Positions 1 to 8,628 of a stretch of 64,000 nucleotides of DNA are shown one piece after another. Below the pieces are notes generated by a model, which was given only the letters and a program-made list of their open reading frames with translations, did not search any database and was not told the origin of the DNA. Position 1 is the stretch's first letter, and every line of letters begins with the position of its first letter. Origin of the DNA: SR-FBR-E99 sp963732365 (GTDB lineage Bacteria > Bacteroidota > Bacteroidia > Bacteroidales > VadinHA17); the NCBI GenBank assembly GCA_963732365.1, contig CAVSZC010000004.1:248001-312000 (forward strand), written 5' to 3'. Position numbers and translations under genes: made by a program.

Positions 1-432
1 GAAATCATGTTCTTGCTGAAGAAACGGAATCTCCTGTTTTTTACCAAAGTCGTACATGATCCGATATATACCAGGAAAAGACATATCAGGATGTTCTTTG
101 ACTGTTCGATTATATTCTGAAAGTATTTTCTTTTTCAGTTTTGTCAGGTCATTGTTAAAATCGAACGCATCAGGAAGTGTTTCTTTCATCTTCTGACCTT
201 TGAAATCCCAATCTTTTGGATTGATAACAGACTCTGTTTTGATCTTGACCACTTCATTCATTTTGATAATCAAAACTGCATAGATCCTTACCTCTTTATC
301 GACAAGAATTCGCTTCTTTTTTATCCTTTTATCTTTGATAATATTTTCATTTTCAGATGTTTGACCTTCCAATTTACCAGGTGAAGAAGTCTTTTTGTAA
401 GGTCTGTGAAGTAGAAATTTTACGGTTGCCAT
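1..432 (-). CDS. Tyrosine recombinase (integrase), N-terminal part, cut by window edge
   Basis: The minus-strand frame is open from ATG at 430-432 to the window start (144 codons). It begins MATVKFLLHRP, the typical opening of Bacteroidota tyrosine recombinases. It continues with a lysine-rich arm-type DNA-binding region, INPKDWDFKGQKMKE and a helical stretch (FNNDLTKLKKKILSEYNR) that resembles the start of the core-binding domain. The catalytic domain with its R-H-R-Y residues would lie outside the window, so activity cannot be judged. The family cuts and rejoins DNA for integrative elements or invertible segments. Its place beside a TIR/DUF4143/repeat-rich stretch fits a mobile or recently acquired region, but that link is inference. 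Confidence 0.75.
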   Translation of the reverse strand, partial: MATVKFLLHRPYKKTSSPGKLEGQTSENENIIKDKRIKKKRILVDKEVRIYAVLIIKMNEVVKIKTESVINPKDWDFKGQKMKETLPDAFDFNNDLTKLKKKILSEYNRTVKEHPDMSFPGIYRIMYDFGKKQEIPFLQQEHDF

Positions 433-895
433 GATCACTTATGTTTCGTAAATATCGAATAATCCGATAATTACAAAATTAACCATTGTCGAAATATTGT
501 AGAAATATTTATGATTTATTTATTAACACTTGTTTACGATTAGTTACACTTAAACATCATGATCATCTCATATAATCATTGTTTCGTGTAACAAAGTGAC
601 AAATATGATCGACAAGATATATTGCGAAAAATAGCACTCCCTCCGCTACAAAGAAAAAGCCTTGTTGCGACAGCAACAGGGCTTTTTTGTTGACAGCCCG
701 GCAACAGCTTGCTGTTGTAAGGGATGGAGACAAAAAAAAGACCCGTAGCTCCCGCCCTGGCGGGAGCAAGGCTTTTTCTTTGGGCTGCTAAGTAAAGAGT
801 AACGCGAGCGAAGCGAGCAATCCTCCCTAAATCTCCGCAGGCAGATGCAGGGCTTTTTCTTTATACCCCAGGCACCTCGAATTGAAATAATCTTA
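433..895. other. 463-bp intergenic region between recombinase and first TIR gene
   Basis: No convincing gene. The first 200 bp are AT-rich and could hold the recombinase promoter; the right half is the MITE-like repeat annotated separately. The short frame on the minus strand at 563-769 is low-complexity, made from the palindromes of the repeat, and is not called. Confidence 0.6.
645..865. repeat. MITE-like intergenic repeat, copy 1 (longest, diverged)
   Basis: It opens with ACAAAGAAAAAGCCTTG and closes with GGGCTTTTTCTTTATA, so the ends are inverted repeats of about 12-14 bp. An internal copy of the right end (AAGGCTTTTTCTTTG) lies at about 768-783. Inside are short hairpins (CAACAGCTTGCTGTTG near 702-717) and the words TGTAAGGGATGGA and GCGAGCGAAGCGAGC, which also occur, diverged, in the copies near 3.2 kb and 6.1 kb. 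No coding capacity is seen. Confidence 0.65.
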
Positions 896-3037
896 TTAAT
901 TCATTTTCACTTTCCCCATGATTTCAAGAAATTCAGGATCGGACCTGAGGTTCCGGTAGGATATCGTATCAACATTCATCAATAACAGAAAAAACTCTTC
1001 CTTTTCTTCATATCCCTTTCTGAGATAATCCAGAGCTTCCTTATTGCGGCCCACCTCTGCCATCAAAGATCCTATCATACTCTGAGGGACAAATTCGGTC
1101 CTGTTCCTTGCCAATAATGTATCAAGCAACCTTCTTGTTTCATTCAGGGTACCTGATTTACTGTATGCAACACCCAGATGGGTTATCGACAGCGGCGAGA
1201 AGCCTGCCAATGTTTTCTCTAATTCCTCAATTGACTTTTTGTACTCTCCCTCAAAAAGATAAATTGCTCCCAGATAATAGTGACATACAGGAAATTGCCC
1301 AACCATTTTTTCAAGCATGGTTATGGCAGCATATTTCTCACCAGCCTTATAGAGATGTACAGCAAATAGGCCGTCGTTTTTTGAATAGGACGGATCAACT
1401 TTCATGGCACGACGATCCCATTCAACGGCCTCCGCGAATTTCCCCATGAAGAATGACATTTCAGCTAAGTACTTGTAGACATCGGGATTATTGGGGGCTA
1501 ATTCCAGGGCCCGTCTATAGTTTCGTTCAGCAGCTGCAAAATCGAAATTATATAACAGATCTGCGACACCAATTACATTATAGGCGTCAGAAAGCAAACT
1601 GTCAAGTTCCAGTGCTCTGTGTGCCATTTCCAAGGCTGGAGGGTAAGCTTCCACCGGCCTCAGATTGGCATAAAACGCCAAATTACCGTAACAACGGGCA
1701 ACTCCGGTATAAGCTTTAGCAAACCCGGGATCAGCTTCAATGGCTTTCTCAAATATTGTCTTGGCTTTCCATAGTGATTCAGGAGTGCGCTGTGCACGCA
1801 AATGTTCTCCGAGAAGATAATAATCGTATGCTTCCAGACTTGCAGAAGGAATTTTCTCGATCAGGTTCTTTTCTTCAGGTTTGATGACAGCCTTCAGTTC
1901 CCTTGCAACATTCTGCGCCACCTCACTCTGGATGGCAAAAATATCAGAGATGTCTCTGTCATATATCTCTGACCATAAATGCGTATCAGTACGGGCATCA
2001 ATCAGCTGAACGGTTATCCGCACATTATTTCCCATCTTCCTCACACTGCCCTCAAGAATGGCCGACACATTTAACTCACGTGCTATCTCCATTAACGACA
2101 GAGTTGTGTTTCTGTATCTCATTGTCGTTGTGCGGGAAATTACTTTCAGATCGCCAATCTTGAAAAGGCGGTCTATTATCTCATCCACCATGCCGTCACT
2201 GAAATATTCCTGGTCCGGATCGTTGCTCAGGTTTGCAAACGGAAGGACAGCGATTGATTTATCAATTTCTGATGAGCCTCCCGGGGACCTATTAATCAAC
2301 GGGGGAATGATAAACAAACCGACAACCAGTAAGGAGATGAAGAGGGCTGCAGGAATCGCTATTTTCCTCCAGGGAATTTTCCTCTTCTCAGTCTCATTTT
2401 TTGTGATAACTGCGTCCCCTGTTTCAGATTTTAAATCTGGTTTCTGAATCCCAACTATTATCTCATTTACAGCATTGGCAACCTTATTTATTTGATTCCT
2501 GTACTTAGTCTTACTCAGGTTTCTATTTTCATCATCATTCGGAGTAAGTGGCCTGTTGACTCCCGGTTCCCTATAAATAAATTCGACACCCCGCAGCGAT
2601 CCGCCCAGAACTGATTCATATTCTTTTATGTCCTGAATATCCAGATCATGAATACAAACCGGCAGTACCCTGCTGGCTATATTACCGTTAGGTAATTTTA
2701 CCTTCAACCCGAATTTATCATGTGATACCTGTTCGACAAACGCTTTAAACTCATGCTCCCATGCAAAGGATTTGGGATCGCAATAGGTGCGGGAAACAAT
2801 CGGGATGAAAACAAGACATTTGAGCTTTTCCTTTAAGGACTCATCCACATCGTGTGTCTCAAGAAGGCCGTCATGAGGATTGATGTCAAAATAAACACTG
2901 ATTTCTTCCTTAAAAGTGGCTTCGAGCTCCTTCTTCAGGTTTTCGACGAACTCAGTTACCCAGCCGTCGTACTTATTATCTTTCTGGCGGTAGCTGATGA
3001 AAATGTCGTATTCGTATCCGGGAATTATGCTTGCCAT
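896..3037 (-). CDS. Transmembrane TIR - COG5616 (TolB-like) - TPR protein, paralog A
   Basis: 713 residues. The TIR domain (about 8-195) opens YDIFISYRQKDN and has CLVFIPIVSRTYCD followed by SFAWEHEF; Glu96 sits where TIR NADases carry their catalytic glutamate. One transmembrane helix lies at about 225-247. After it comes a COG5616/TolB-like domain (261-380: SIAVLPFANLS, DPDQEYFSDGMVDEI, LEGSVRKMGNNVRITVQLID, HLWSEIYDRD), then TPR repeats (about 395-713). The basic residues before the helix predict TIR in the cytoplasm and TPR outside. A ligand-sensing TIR enzyme or adaptor is inference; NADase activity is not shown. It is monocistronic, with its own promoter just upstream. Its TIR half is most like that of the paralog at 9938-12250, but the C-terminal half is not. 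Confidence 0.9.
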   Translation of the reverse strand: MASIIPGYEYDIFISYRQKDNKYDGWVTEFVENLKKELEATFKEEISVYFDINPHDGLLETHDVDESLKEKLKCLVFIPIVSRTYCDPKSFAWEHEFKAFVEQVSHDKFGLKVKLPNGNIASRVLPVCIHDLDIQDIKEYESVLGGSLRGVEFIYREPGVNRPLTPNDDENRNLSKTKYRNQINKVANAVNEIIVGIQKPDLKSETGDAVITKNETEKRKIPWRKIAIPAALFISLLVVGLFIIPPLINRSPGGSSEIDKSIAVLPFANLSNDPDQEYFSDGMVDEIIDRLFKIGDLKVISRTTTMRYRNTTLSLMEIARELNVSAILEGSVRKMGNNVRITVQLIDARTDTHLWSEIYDRDISDIFAIQSEVAQNVARELKAVIKPEEKNLIEKIPSASLEAYDYYLLGEHLRAQRTPESLWKAKTIFEKAIEADPGFAKAYTGVARCYGNLAFYANLRPVEAYPPALEMAHRALELDSLLSDAYNVIGVADLLYNFDFAAAERNYRRALELAPNNPDVYKYLAEMSFFMGKFAEAVEWDRRAMKVDPSYSKNDGLFAVHLYKAGEKYAAITMLEKMVGQFPVCHYYLGAIYLFEGEYKKSIEELEKTLAGFSPLSITHLGVAYSKSGTLNETRRLLDTLLARNRTEFVPQSMIGSLMAEVGRNKEALDYLRKGYEEKEEFFLLLMNVDTISYRNLRSDPEFLEIMGKVKMN

Positions 3038-3055
3038 CTTAGCCGTTCATTGTGA

Positions 3056-3087
3056 TAAAGTTACGAAAGTCAATAACGCAAGTCAAG
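3056..3087 (-). promoter_or_regulatory. Bacteroidota-type promoter of TIR paralog A
   Basis: Read on the minus strand, CTTG (-33-like, one mismatch to TTTG), 20-bp spacer, TAACTTTA (-7-like, consensus TAnnTTTG). The flanking 50 bp are almost the same as upstream of the paralogs at 12259-14679 and 16290-18704. The -7 box lies only about 18 bp from the start codon, so the leader would be very short. Confidence 0.6.
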
Positions 3088-3136
3088 TAAAACCCCGTCC
3101 AACTCAATAATACCGGCCATGTCTCTGAACAGATTT

Positions 3137-3293
3137 AGGTTAGATATTTCAGTCCTCTTGTCTACAAGGAAAAAGCCTTGATGCGAAGCATCAGGGCTTT
3201 ATTATTTTCAGACCGTCAAAAGCTCGCTTTTGTAAGGGATGGAAATAATAAAGACCGAAATGAGCGAAGCGAATAAAGGGCTTTTTCTTTGTA
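3137..3293. repeat. MITE-like intergenic repeat, copy 2
   Basis: It shares a left flank (TAGATATTTCAGTCCTCTTG) and core with the copy at 6052-6196. The core has a hairpin made from AAAGCCTTGATGC and GCATCAGGGCTTT, then a CAAAAG/CTTTTG stem. It ends AAGGGCTTTTTCTTTG, the inverted form of the left end. It lies between the start region of one TIR gene and the 3' end of the next; the first hairpin could also act as a terminator. Confidence 0.75.
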
Positions 3294-3334
3294 AGTGCCC
3301 CCATTGAGGATCAGGAGCGAAGCTAAAAGCCCAC

Positions 3335-5917
3335 CTATTTCACAGGTCCCAGATATTTATCCAACCAGGCTAGTGTTTCCTTGACATATTCGATACGCGG
3401 AGGTATATGATCAGTTTCATAAAGAAGATGCTTCTTATGTTCTGCCGGTGTTCCCAGAAGTTCAAACATAGGACGTTGAGATAACTCCAGAGGCAGTATT
3501 GCATCATATTTCCCGTTAAGCATTAATGTCGGAACCCTGACTCTACCTGCATAATTACTCTCATATACTTCAGGACGTCCAAGCCCTTGAAAACCTCCTG
3601 CAATAAGGACACTCGCCCCAACTCTATCCTCCACCGCAGGAATAATAGCTCCCATAAGCCCTCCCCAGCTCATCCCCATAAAGGCTACTTTCTTACCGTC
3701 AATATCTGCCCTGCTTTGGAGGTAATCGATACTCCTGCTGAAATCCTTCACCTCCTGAACTGTTATTTCTGTATAAGCATAGGTGTACGATTGTGCCGGG
3801 ATATTAAGAAGGCCCATCGATTCAGGAGTTCCTCTTTCAAAGGTCCCTTTATAGACGGGATACATAACTGCACGCCCATTTCTTATAAGAAAAGAGAGGA
3901 ACATCGTGAATTCATAATAGTTTTCAATTCCCTCACTCGATGGCATCCATGTTGAGGCTGCTCCCGGGAAATATATCACTGTCTGGAAAGGAGGTTCCTT
4001 CCCTTCCGGAAGAAAGAGATGGGCAAGTATTCTCTCCTTCCCGTATGCTGCATCGAATGATATCAGTTCATGAACCCAGCCATCAGGATTAGTCTCCCTT
4101 TTTTCAATAACAGGATTGAGCTCACCTTTGTCGTATGCAAACTGCTCCCTGTAAATCCTGAACACTTCATCAGAGACGGGTTTGTGAAGTTTAAAGTCGA
4201 TGCCGAAATATGGAGTGCTCATACCAAAGATGCTCCCGGGCAGACCTGTGGTATCCGGATAGAAAGCTAACCTGAACCCGTTTCTTGGCGAACGGTCCAG
4301 AGAGGGAGCCTGCCGTTCATAATCGAACTCATATGTATTATCTTCAAAGCTTCCTCCCCTGATCACTCTTCCTTCTTTAGTTTCATTCCAGCACCACTCC
4401 CTGACATTTCCGGGCATATCGAATGATCCGTAAGCAGTAATCCCATCAAGAGTACCAACAGCTACCGGCCCATTTTTGCCAAAGTTTGTGAATGGGGCTA
4501 AGATCCCGAATCCTCCAAGCTGAGGATACTGTATCATCGGTGTCATAGCTCCCCGTGCCACATTCCAGTGGAGAGATGTGGGAAGACTCATTCCTTTCCA
4601 TTCAGCGTAGGCCTCTGCTTCATACCAGCTTACTCCTGATACAGGGAAATCACCTTCTCCCTCCGGATAATCACTTCCAATCCACGTCGATGGCCCGAAA
4701 CGGCCTGTCTGATCAACCATTATCTTCATGCCTTCTTCCCATGAAATAACATCATCATCTTTCTTGAATTCATGCCTCCAGTATTTTCTATCCTCATATC
4801 CGCCGGCATCCAGGAACTGTTTAAATTCCCTGTTAGTCACCTCATACCTGCCAATAAAAAAATCATTCAGCTTACCTGATTCTGTTTCTGTTGCCGTTAC
4901 TCTTACCATTCCATCAGGGAGACTGTCGTTTCTGTCCAGCTTCCGGAAAATATTGCATCCGGAAATAAGGTCCGGGTCATCTCCTAAATTCCATGTTGAG
5001 GCAGCAGCAAGAAGAGTATCATATCCTTTTTTTTCAAATTTCCAGCGGAAGATCCCGATCGGAACCCTTAGGCTGTCGAGAGGTGTTACGCCAAGAAATG
5101 ACCAGGAGGTATCTGGTCTGGTATACTCCTTTATATATACTTCCGCTCCGGGCGGATCTGTAATAATATCTATAAATCTGGCGCATTTCCTGAAAAGTGG
5201 CTTCAGGATAATGTCATCCCCGAGTATTTTCTCCGCCTCTACCGCAAGATTGTAGGGAGGAACAAGATTCCGCCAGACATCATTTTCCTTTGTCATTTTT
5301 GTTATCTCAGGTATCGCAACTTCTCTCGCCCACCTTACTTTTGATTGTTTCTTAACTGAGGAATATACCCCGTATCCGGCTACAACCAGTAATATAACTG
5401 CTGCTGCAAACAGCACATTTTTCAACACTTTCCTCCTCTTCCGGATTTTCCAGTCAGAATCGCTTCCATGTCCTGTTTCAAATGCGCTTCTGATATTCTC
5501 CTTCCCGAGGGTGTCCATCGTCAGCAGAATCTTCACCACTCTGCACAGTTTCTCAATGTGTTCCTCGAGAGGAGGAGTAAGTGCATCCATCCAGTGGACA
5601 TCGCTAACATAATACTCCAGTTGCTTTGTCATCGGCACATTCTCGAGTCGTAGAGGAATTATTGCCAGCTTATACTGTACGGCTCGGTCCACCTCCTTTA
5701 TTACCTGATTGGAATTATTCGAGTTGGAAGAATAGATAAGGATAAAAACCCTGGAGCCTTTTATTCCGTCGATAATTGCCTCAGCAAACGGGAGGCCTGG
5801 TGTAATGTCTCTTGGCGCCATCCAACATCGGATACCTTTTTGCTCCATGATTGAACAAACGGCATCGGCAACTTTTTTGTCCATGTTGGAATAGCTAATG
5901 AAAACATCTGATTCCAT
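3335..5917 (-). CDS. TIR - TM - PEGA-like - FGE-sulfatase-like - alpha/beta-hydrolase multidomain protein
   Basis: 860 residues. TIR_2-type domain at 1-130 (DVFISYSNMDKK, CWMAPRDITPG, Glu75 in NQVIKEVDRA at the usual catalytic position). Transmembrane helix about 165-185. PEGA-like domain about 248-303 (TDPPGAEVYI, KFEKKGYDT). FGE-sulfatase (SUMF1-like) domain about 335-553 (FFIGRYEVTNREF, FPVSGVSWYEAEAYAEW, GNVREWCWNE, RVIRGGSF, NGFRLAF). C-terminal alpha/beta hydrolase about 600-860 with an apparently full triad: Ser750 in GMSWGG, Asp805, His837. The same C-terminal arrangement is known behind Ser/Thr kinase domains; here TIR takes the kinase's place. TIR should be cytoplasmic and the enzymes extracytoplasmic. 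This TIR is of a different subtype from those of the four neighbours. Substrates unknown. Confidence 0.9.
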   Translation of the reverse strand: MESDVFISYSNMDKKVADAVCSIMEQKGIRCWMAPRDITPGLPFAEAIIDGIKGSRVFILIYSSNSNNSNQVIKEVDRAVQYKLAIIPLRLENVPMTKQLEYYVSDVHWMDALTPPLEEHIEKLCRVVKILLTMDTLGKENIRSAFETGHGSDSDWKIRKRRKVLKNVLFAAAVILLVVAGYGVYSSVKKQSKVRWAREVAIPEITKMTKENDVWRNLVPPYNLAVEAEKILGDDIILKPLFRKCARFIDIITDPPGAEVYIKEYTRPDTSWSFLGVTPLDSLRVPIGIFRWKFEKKGYDTLLAAASTWNLGDDPDLISGCNIFRKLDRNDSLPDGMVRVTATETESGKLNDFFIGRYEVTNREFKQFLDAGGYEDRKYWRHEFKKDDDVISWEEGMKIMVDQTGRFGPSTWIGSDYPEGEGDFPVSGVSWYEAEAYAEWKGMSLPTSLHWNVARGAMTPMIQYPQLGGFGILAPFTNFGKNGPVAVGTLDGITAYGSFDMPGNVREWCWNETKEGRVIRGGSFEDNTYEFDYERQAPSLDRSPRNGFRLAFYPDTTGLPGSIFGMSTPYFGIDFKLHKPVSDEVFRIYREQFAYDKGELNPVIEKRETNPDGWVHELISFDAAYGKERILAHLFLPEGKEPPFQTVIYFPGAASTWMPSSEGIENYYEFTMFLSFLIRNGRAVMYPVYKGTFERGTPESMGLLNIPAQSYTYAYTEITVQEVKDFSRSIDYLQSRADIDGKKVAFMGMSWGGLMGAIIPAVEDRVGASVLIAGGFQGLGRPEVYESNYAGRVRVPTLMLNGKYDAILPLELSQRPMFELLGTPAEHKKHLLYETDHIPPRIEYVKETLAWLDKYLGPVK

Positions 5918-5947
5918 GGCTGTTACTTTAATTAATTGCTACACTAT

Positions 5948-5979
5948 CAAAGTTATGCCAATGTGTGACCAAATGCAAA
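5948..5979 (-). promoter_or_regulatory. Bacteroidota-type promoter of the TIR-hydrolase gene
   Basis: On the minus strand: TTTG, exactly 20 bp, TAACTTTG, a perfect match to the TTTG / TAnnTTTG consensus. The -7 box lies about 30 bp upstream of the start codon. The -7 core and the 20-bp spacing match the other TIR promoters although the surrounding sequence differs. Confidence 0.7.
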
Positions 5980-6051
5980 ATAATTATTCTGTCATTTCAG
6001 ATATTATAATTCGCGTCTCTGACAGTTTCATTAATTCTGTAATATCATTGA

Positions 6052-6196
6052 ACAGGTTAGATATTTCAGTCCTCTTGTCTACAAAGAAAAAGCCTTGATG
6101 CGAAGCATCAGGGCTTTATTATTTTCAGACCGTCAAAAGCTCGCTTTTGTAAGGGATGGAAATAATAAAGACCGAAATGAGCGTAGCGAATAATCC
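6052..6196. repeat. MITE-like intergenic repeat, copy 3 (right end lost)
   Basis: About 140 bp almost identical to 3137-3280, including the left flank, the GATGC/GCATC hairpin, the AAAAGCTCGCTTTT stem and TGAGCGTAGCGAATAA. The right inverted end is missing. It lies between the TIR-hydrolase promoter region and the 3' end of the DUF4143 gene. The rest of the 397-bp gap (5918-6314) holds the promoter above and a GC-rich repeat at 6232-6266. Confidence 0.75.
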
Positions 6197-6231
6197 TCTC
6201 ATCTTAAATACAGTTGCAATGCCTTTCCTGA

Positions 6232-6266
6232 TGACCCGGTGCATCGCCGGGAAGGGCACCCGGTCC
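6232..6266. repeat. GC-rich palindromic repeat at the 3' side of DUF4143 gene 1
   Basis: CCCGGTGCATCGCCGGGAAG followed by GGCACCCGGT. Nearly the same unit stands at 14781-14816, also at the 3' side of a DUF4143 gene. It is an imperfect palindrome. Confidence 0.6.
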
Positions 6267-6314
6267 CTCTCCCTGCTTCATTAATGGAGGTCTATCATTG
6301 TGCTCAGATTTATT

Positions 6315-7595
6315 TCAGATGCCATACAGTGGGATATTTGTCATCCACTCTTCCTGCCTGTAAGGTGTCAGAGCCGTTCTAACTGCTCTTCCGGGAGTAT
6401 ATTTTTCGCAAAACAGCCTGAAACTTTTAGCCCTGAGATTTTCCCCCGATTTAACTTCATAGGGAATAATAGTTCCATTATCCTGAACAACAAAATCGAC
6501 GTCTGACGTGCTTCTCTCATTGGTCCAGTAACCAATGTACCGGTTACTTTCAATTCTTAGCTGCTGCATTACATATTGCTCGGTTAATGCCCCCTTAAAC
6601 TCCGTAAAAACCTTATTACCATTTAGCAGAACACTGATATGTATACCTGCCATTGCACTCAGAAGACCTACATCATGGAGAAAGAGTTTAAACACTGATA
6701 AATCCTGGTATGCTATCAACGGTATACCAGGCTTTGAAATCCTGTGGATCTTTATTAATAATCCGCAATCAACAAGCCATTGAATGGCAATTTCAAAATC
6801 CTTTGAACGGGCTCCCTCGCGTATTATCCCATAAACAAATTTCTTATTCTCCTTAGCCAGTTGAGCAGGAATACTTTGCCATACCATTCGGACCCGCGGA
6901 ACTATTTTCCCTGGAGTATGTTTCGAAAAATCTGCTTCATATGAATTAAGGATCTGAATCTGCACTTTGCGCACCTGTTCCCAGTCTCTCGTTTCAGAAA
7001 ACACTTTGACGACTTCGGGCATGCCGCCGACATACAGGTAGTACTTAAGGAATTCTATAAGCTTATCGTGAAACAAGGCCAACGTGGTCCAGTCTTTTTC
7101 CCTGAGTGTTTCTGCCAGTCCATCTTCTTTTAAAGCCATGAGAAATTCCGAAAAAGTCATAGGTCTCAAATCCATAAAATCGACTTTACCAACAGGAAAA
7201 GATACCTGGCTATGCAATCCCATTCCCAGTAGCGATCCGGCTGCAATCAAATAGTATTGCGGTGCATTTTCGTAAAAATATTTAAGAGAGGTTATTCCAT
7301 TTTCAGCCGACTGAATCTCATCAAAGACTATCAGGGTGTCCTCGGCAGAAATTACTTTTTGTGAGTAAATCTGCAGTGCCGTAATTACACGGGTGATATC
7401 AAAATCGGATTTAAAAATGGTTTGCAGGTTGGTCGCTTCTTCAAAATTGACATAAACAAAGTCTTTGAAATGCGTCCTTCCAAATTCCTTCAGTAACCAT
7501 GTTTTACCAACCTGGCGGGCACCTCTCATTATCAAAGGTTTTCTTCTTTGATCCTCTTTCCATGAGATCAATTCGGCAAATTTGTCTCGTTTCAT
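6315..7595 (-). CDS. DUF4143-family AAA ATPase (gene 1)
   Basis: 426 residues. Walker A GARQVGKT (25-32) and Walker B LIVFDEIQ (88-95), then the sensor-like AAGSLLGM. The C-terminal DUF4143 half has DVDFVVQDNGTIIPYEVKSG, a D...E-x-K arrangement like that of PD-(D/E)xK nuclease folds. The family is widespread in Bacteroidota in many copies and its role is not established. This gene belongs to a different subfamily from the one at 14938-16053. Both are flanked by related palindromic repeats. Start chosen at the ATG that places MKRDKFAELISWK before Walker A. Confidence 0.88.
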   Translation of the reverse strand: MKRDKFAELISWKEDQRRKPLIMRGARQVGKTWLLKEFGRTHFKDFVYVNFEEATNLQTIFKSDFDITRVITALQIYSQKVISAEDTLIVFDEIQSAENGITSLKYFYENAPQYYLIAAGSLLGMGLHSQVSFPVGKVDFMDLRPMTFSEFLMALKEDGLAETLREKDWTTLALFHDKLIEFLKYYLYVGGMPEVVKVFSETRDWEQVRKVQIQILNSYEADFSKHTPGKIVPRVRMVWQSIPAQLAKENKKFVYGIIREGARSKDFEIAIQWLVDCGLLIKIHRISKPGIPLIAYQDLSVFKLFLHDVGLLSAMAGIHISVLLNGNKVFTEFKGALTEQYVMQQLRIESNRYIGYWTNERSTSDVDFVVQDNGTIIPYEVKSGENLRAKSFRLFCEKYTPGRAVRTALTPYRQEEWMTNIPLYGI

Positions 7596-7633
7596 TTGGG
7601 AAAATGGTTACTAATGATGCAAACATACACTTT

Positions 7634-7643
7634 TATCATGATA
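7634..7643. promoter_or_regulatory. Small perfect palindrome upstream of DUF4143 gene 1
   Basis: TATCATGATA about 40 bp upstream of the start codon in very AT-rich DNA. It could be a regulator site, but at 10 bp it could also be chance. Confidence 0.25.
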
Positions 7644-7695
7644 TAATCGCATATAGATAACATTTTTATCAAGTCTAACAATAAATCGGGACTTA

Positions 7696-7744
7696 AGGGG
7701 GTTGTCACCCCTGATTATTAACCTTTGATGCCTCCGGCATCATT
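7696..7744. repeat. Double-palindrome repeat, diverged copy, 5' side of DUF4143 gene 1
   Basis: GGGGGTTGTCACCCC, a short diverged middle, then CTTTGATGCC-TCC-GGCATCATT. It is the same two-palindrome unit as at 14860-14910 and 16151-16200. The remainder of the 308-bp gap 7596-7903 shows no gene. Confidence 0.65.
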
Positions 7745-7903
7745 AACTGTATCATGTGCTCAACGGATGGGAGGCGGAACGTCACGGCTGGATGTGCTGT
7801 TTTTTTGTGCCTCGATGATCATTTTACATTAAGAAGTTGCACTGCCAGTGCCTTAATTAATTCTTATTATTATATTGACTTCCCATTCAAAGACCTGTTG
7901 CCT

Positions 7904-8626
7904 ATGAGAATCTACTTATTTATATCATTGATTGTTCTCACTACACTATCCTGCAACAATGAGGTTAAGAAGCATGCGATTAACGCAAATACCAGTAATA
8001 AGATGGAACAAGAACACGACAGTTTGAGATACCTTGCGCTGGGAGACTCATACACCATAGGTGAAAGCGTTGAGACCACCCTTCGCTATCCGGTTCAGAT
8101 AGCCGATTCACTTAAAAAGCGGGGATACCTCGTTGAACCACCCGAGATCATAGCAGTTACAGGCTGGACAACATCAGATCTCAAGGCCGGCATAAAAGCT
8201 GCTGACCCAAAGGGCCCGTATGACCTGGTAAGCCTGCTGATCGGCGTAAATAACCAGTACCGGGGCATGGATATCAATATCTACAGGACAGAGTTCGGTG
8301 AATTGCTGGATCAGTCAATACATTTTGCAGGAAATGACACCGGCCGTGTCATTGTCCTTTCTATCCCGGACTGGGGAGTAACCCGTTTCGCATCGGGCAG
8401 GGACAGGGAGAAAATTGCCAGGGAGATTGACCAGTACAATGCGATAAACAAGGAAATAACACTGTCCAGGGGTATTGTCTGGCTTGATGTGACAGCCATA
8501 TCAAGGCTTGCTGAGCAGGATGAAACACTAATTGCCGGTGATGGTCTGCATCCATCGGGCAGGATGTACACGGAATGGGTCAGAGTGGCCGTCCCGGAGA
8601 TTGTAAAAATGCTGAAGGAGGAATAA
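7904..8626 (+). CDS. SGNH/GDSL-type hydrolase lipoprotein
   Basis: 240 residues. Start chosen at ATG 7904, which gives a lipoprotein signal (MRIYLFISLIVLTTLSC, cysteine at 17); the frame stays open upstream but that part looks non-coding. Block I is ALGDSYTIGE with the nucleophilic Ser, block III is LIGVNNQY (Asn of the oxyanion hole), and block V GDGLHPSG gives the Asp and His. It would act as an esterase or deacylase at the cell surface or in the periplasm. The stop codon lies inside the ribosome binding region of kynureninase, so the two genes are translationally linked. Confidence 0.85.
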   Translation: MRIYLFISLIVLTTLSCNNEVKKHAINANTSNKMEQEHDSLRYLALGDSYTIGESVETTLRYPVQIADSLKKRGYLVEPPEIIAVTGWTTSDLKAGIKAADPKGPYDLVSLLIGVNNQYRGMDINIYRTEFGELLDQSIHFAGNDTGRVIVLSIPDWGVTRFASGRDREKIAREIDQYNAINKEITLSRGIVWLDVTAISRLAEQDETLIAGDGLHPSGRMYTEWVRVAVPEIVKMLKEE

Positions 8627-8628
8627 CA

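Noticed and set aside
563..769. Open frame of 68 codons on the minus strand
   Set aside because: It runs through the palindromes of the MITE-like repeat and has low-complexity composition.
3335..5917. FGE-sulfatase domain taken as a working formylglycine-generating enzyme
   Set aside because: The catalytic cysteine pair of true FGE is not seen, and no sulfatase gene is nearby; only the fold is claimed.
7754..7903. Upstream extension of the SGNH hydrolase
   Set aside because: The added residues are not signal-like, and the ATG at 7904 starts a clean lipoprotein signal.
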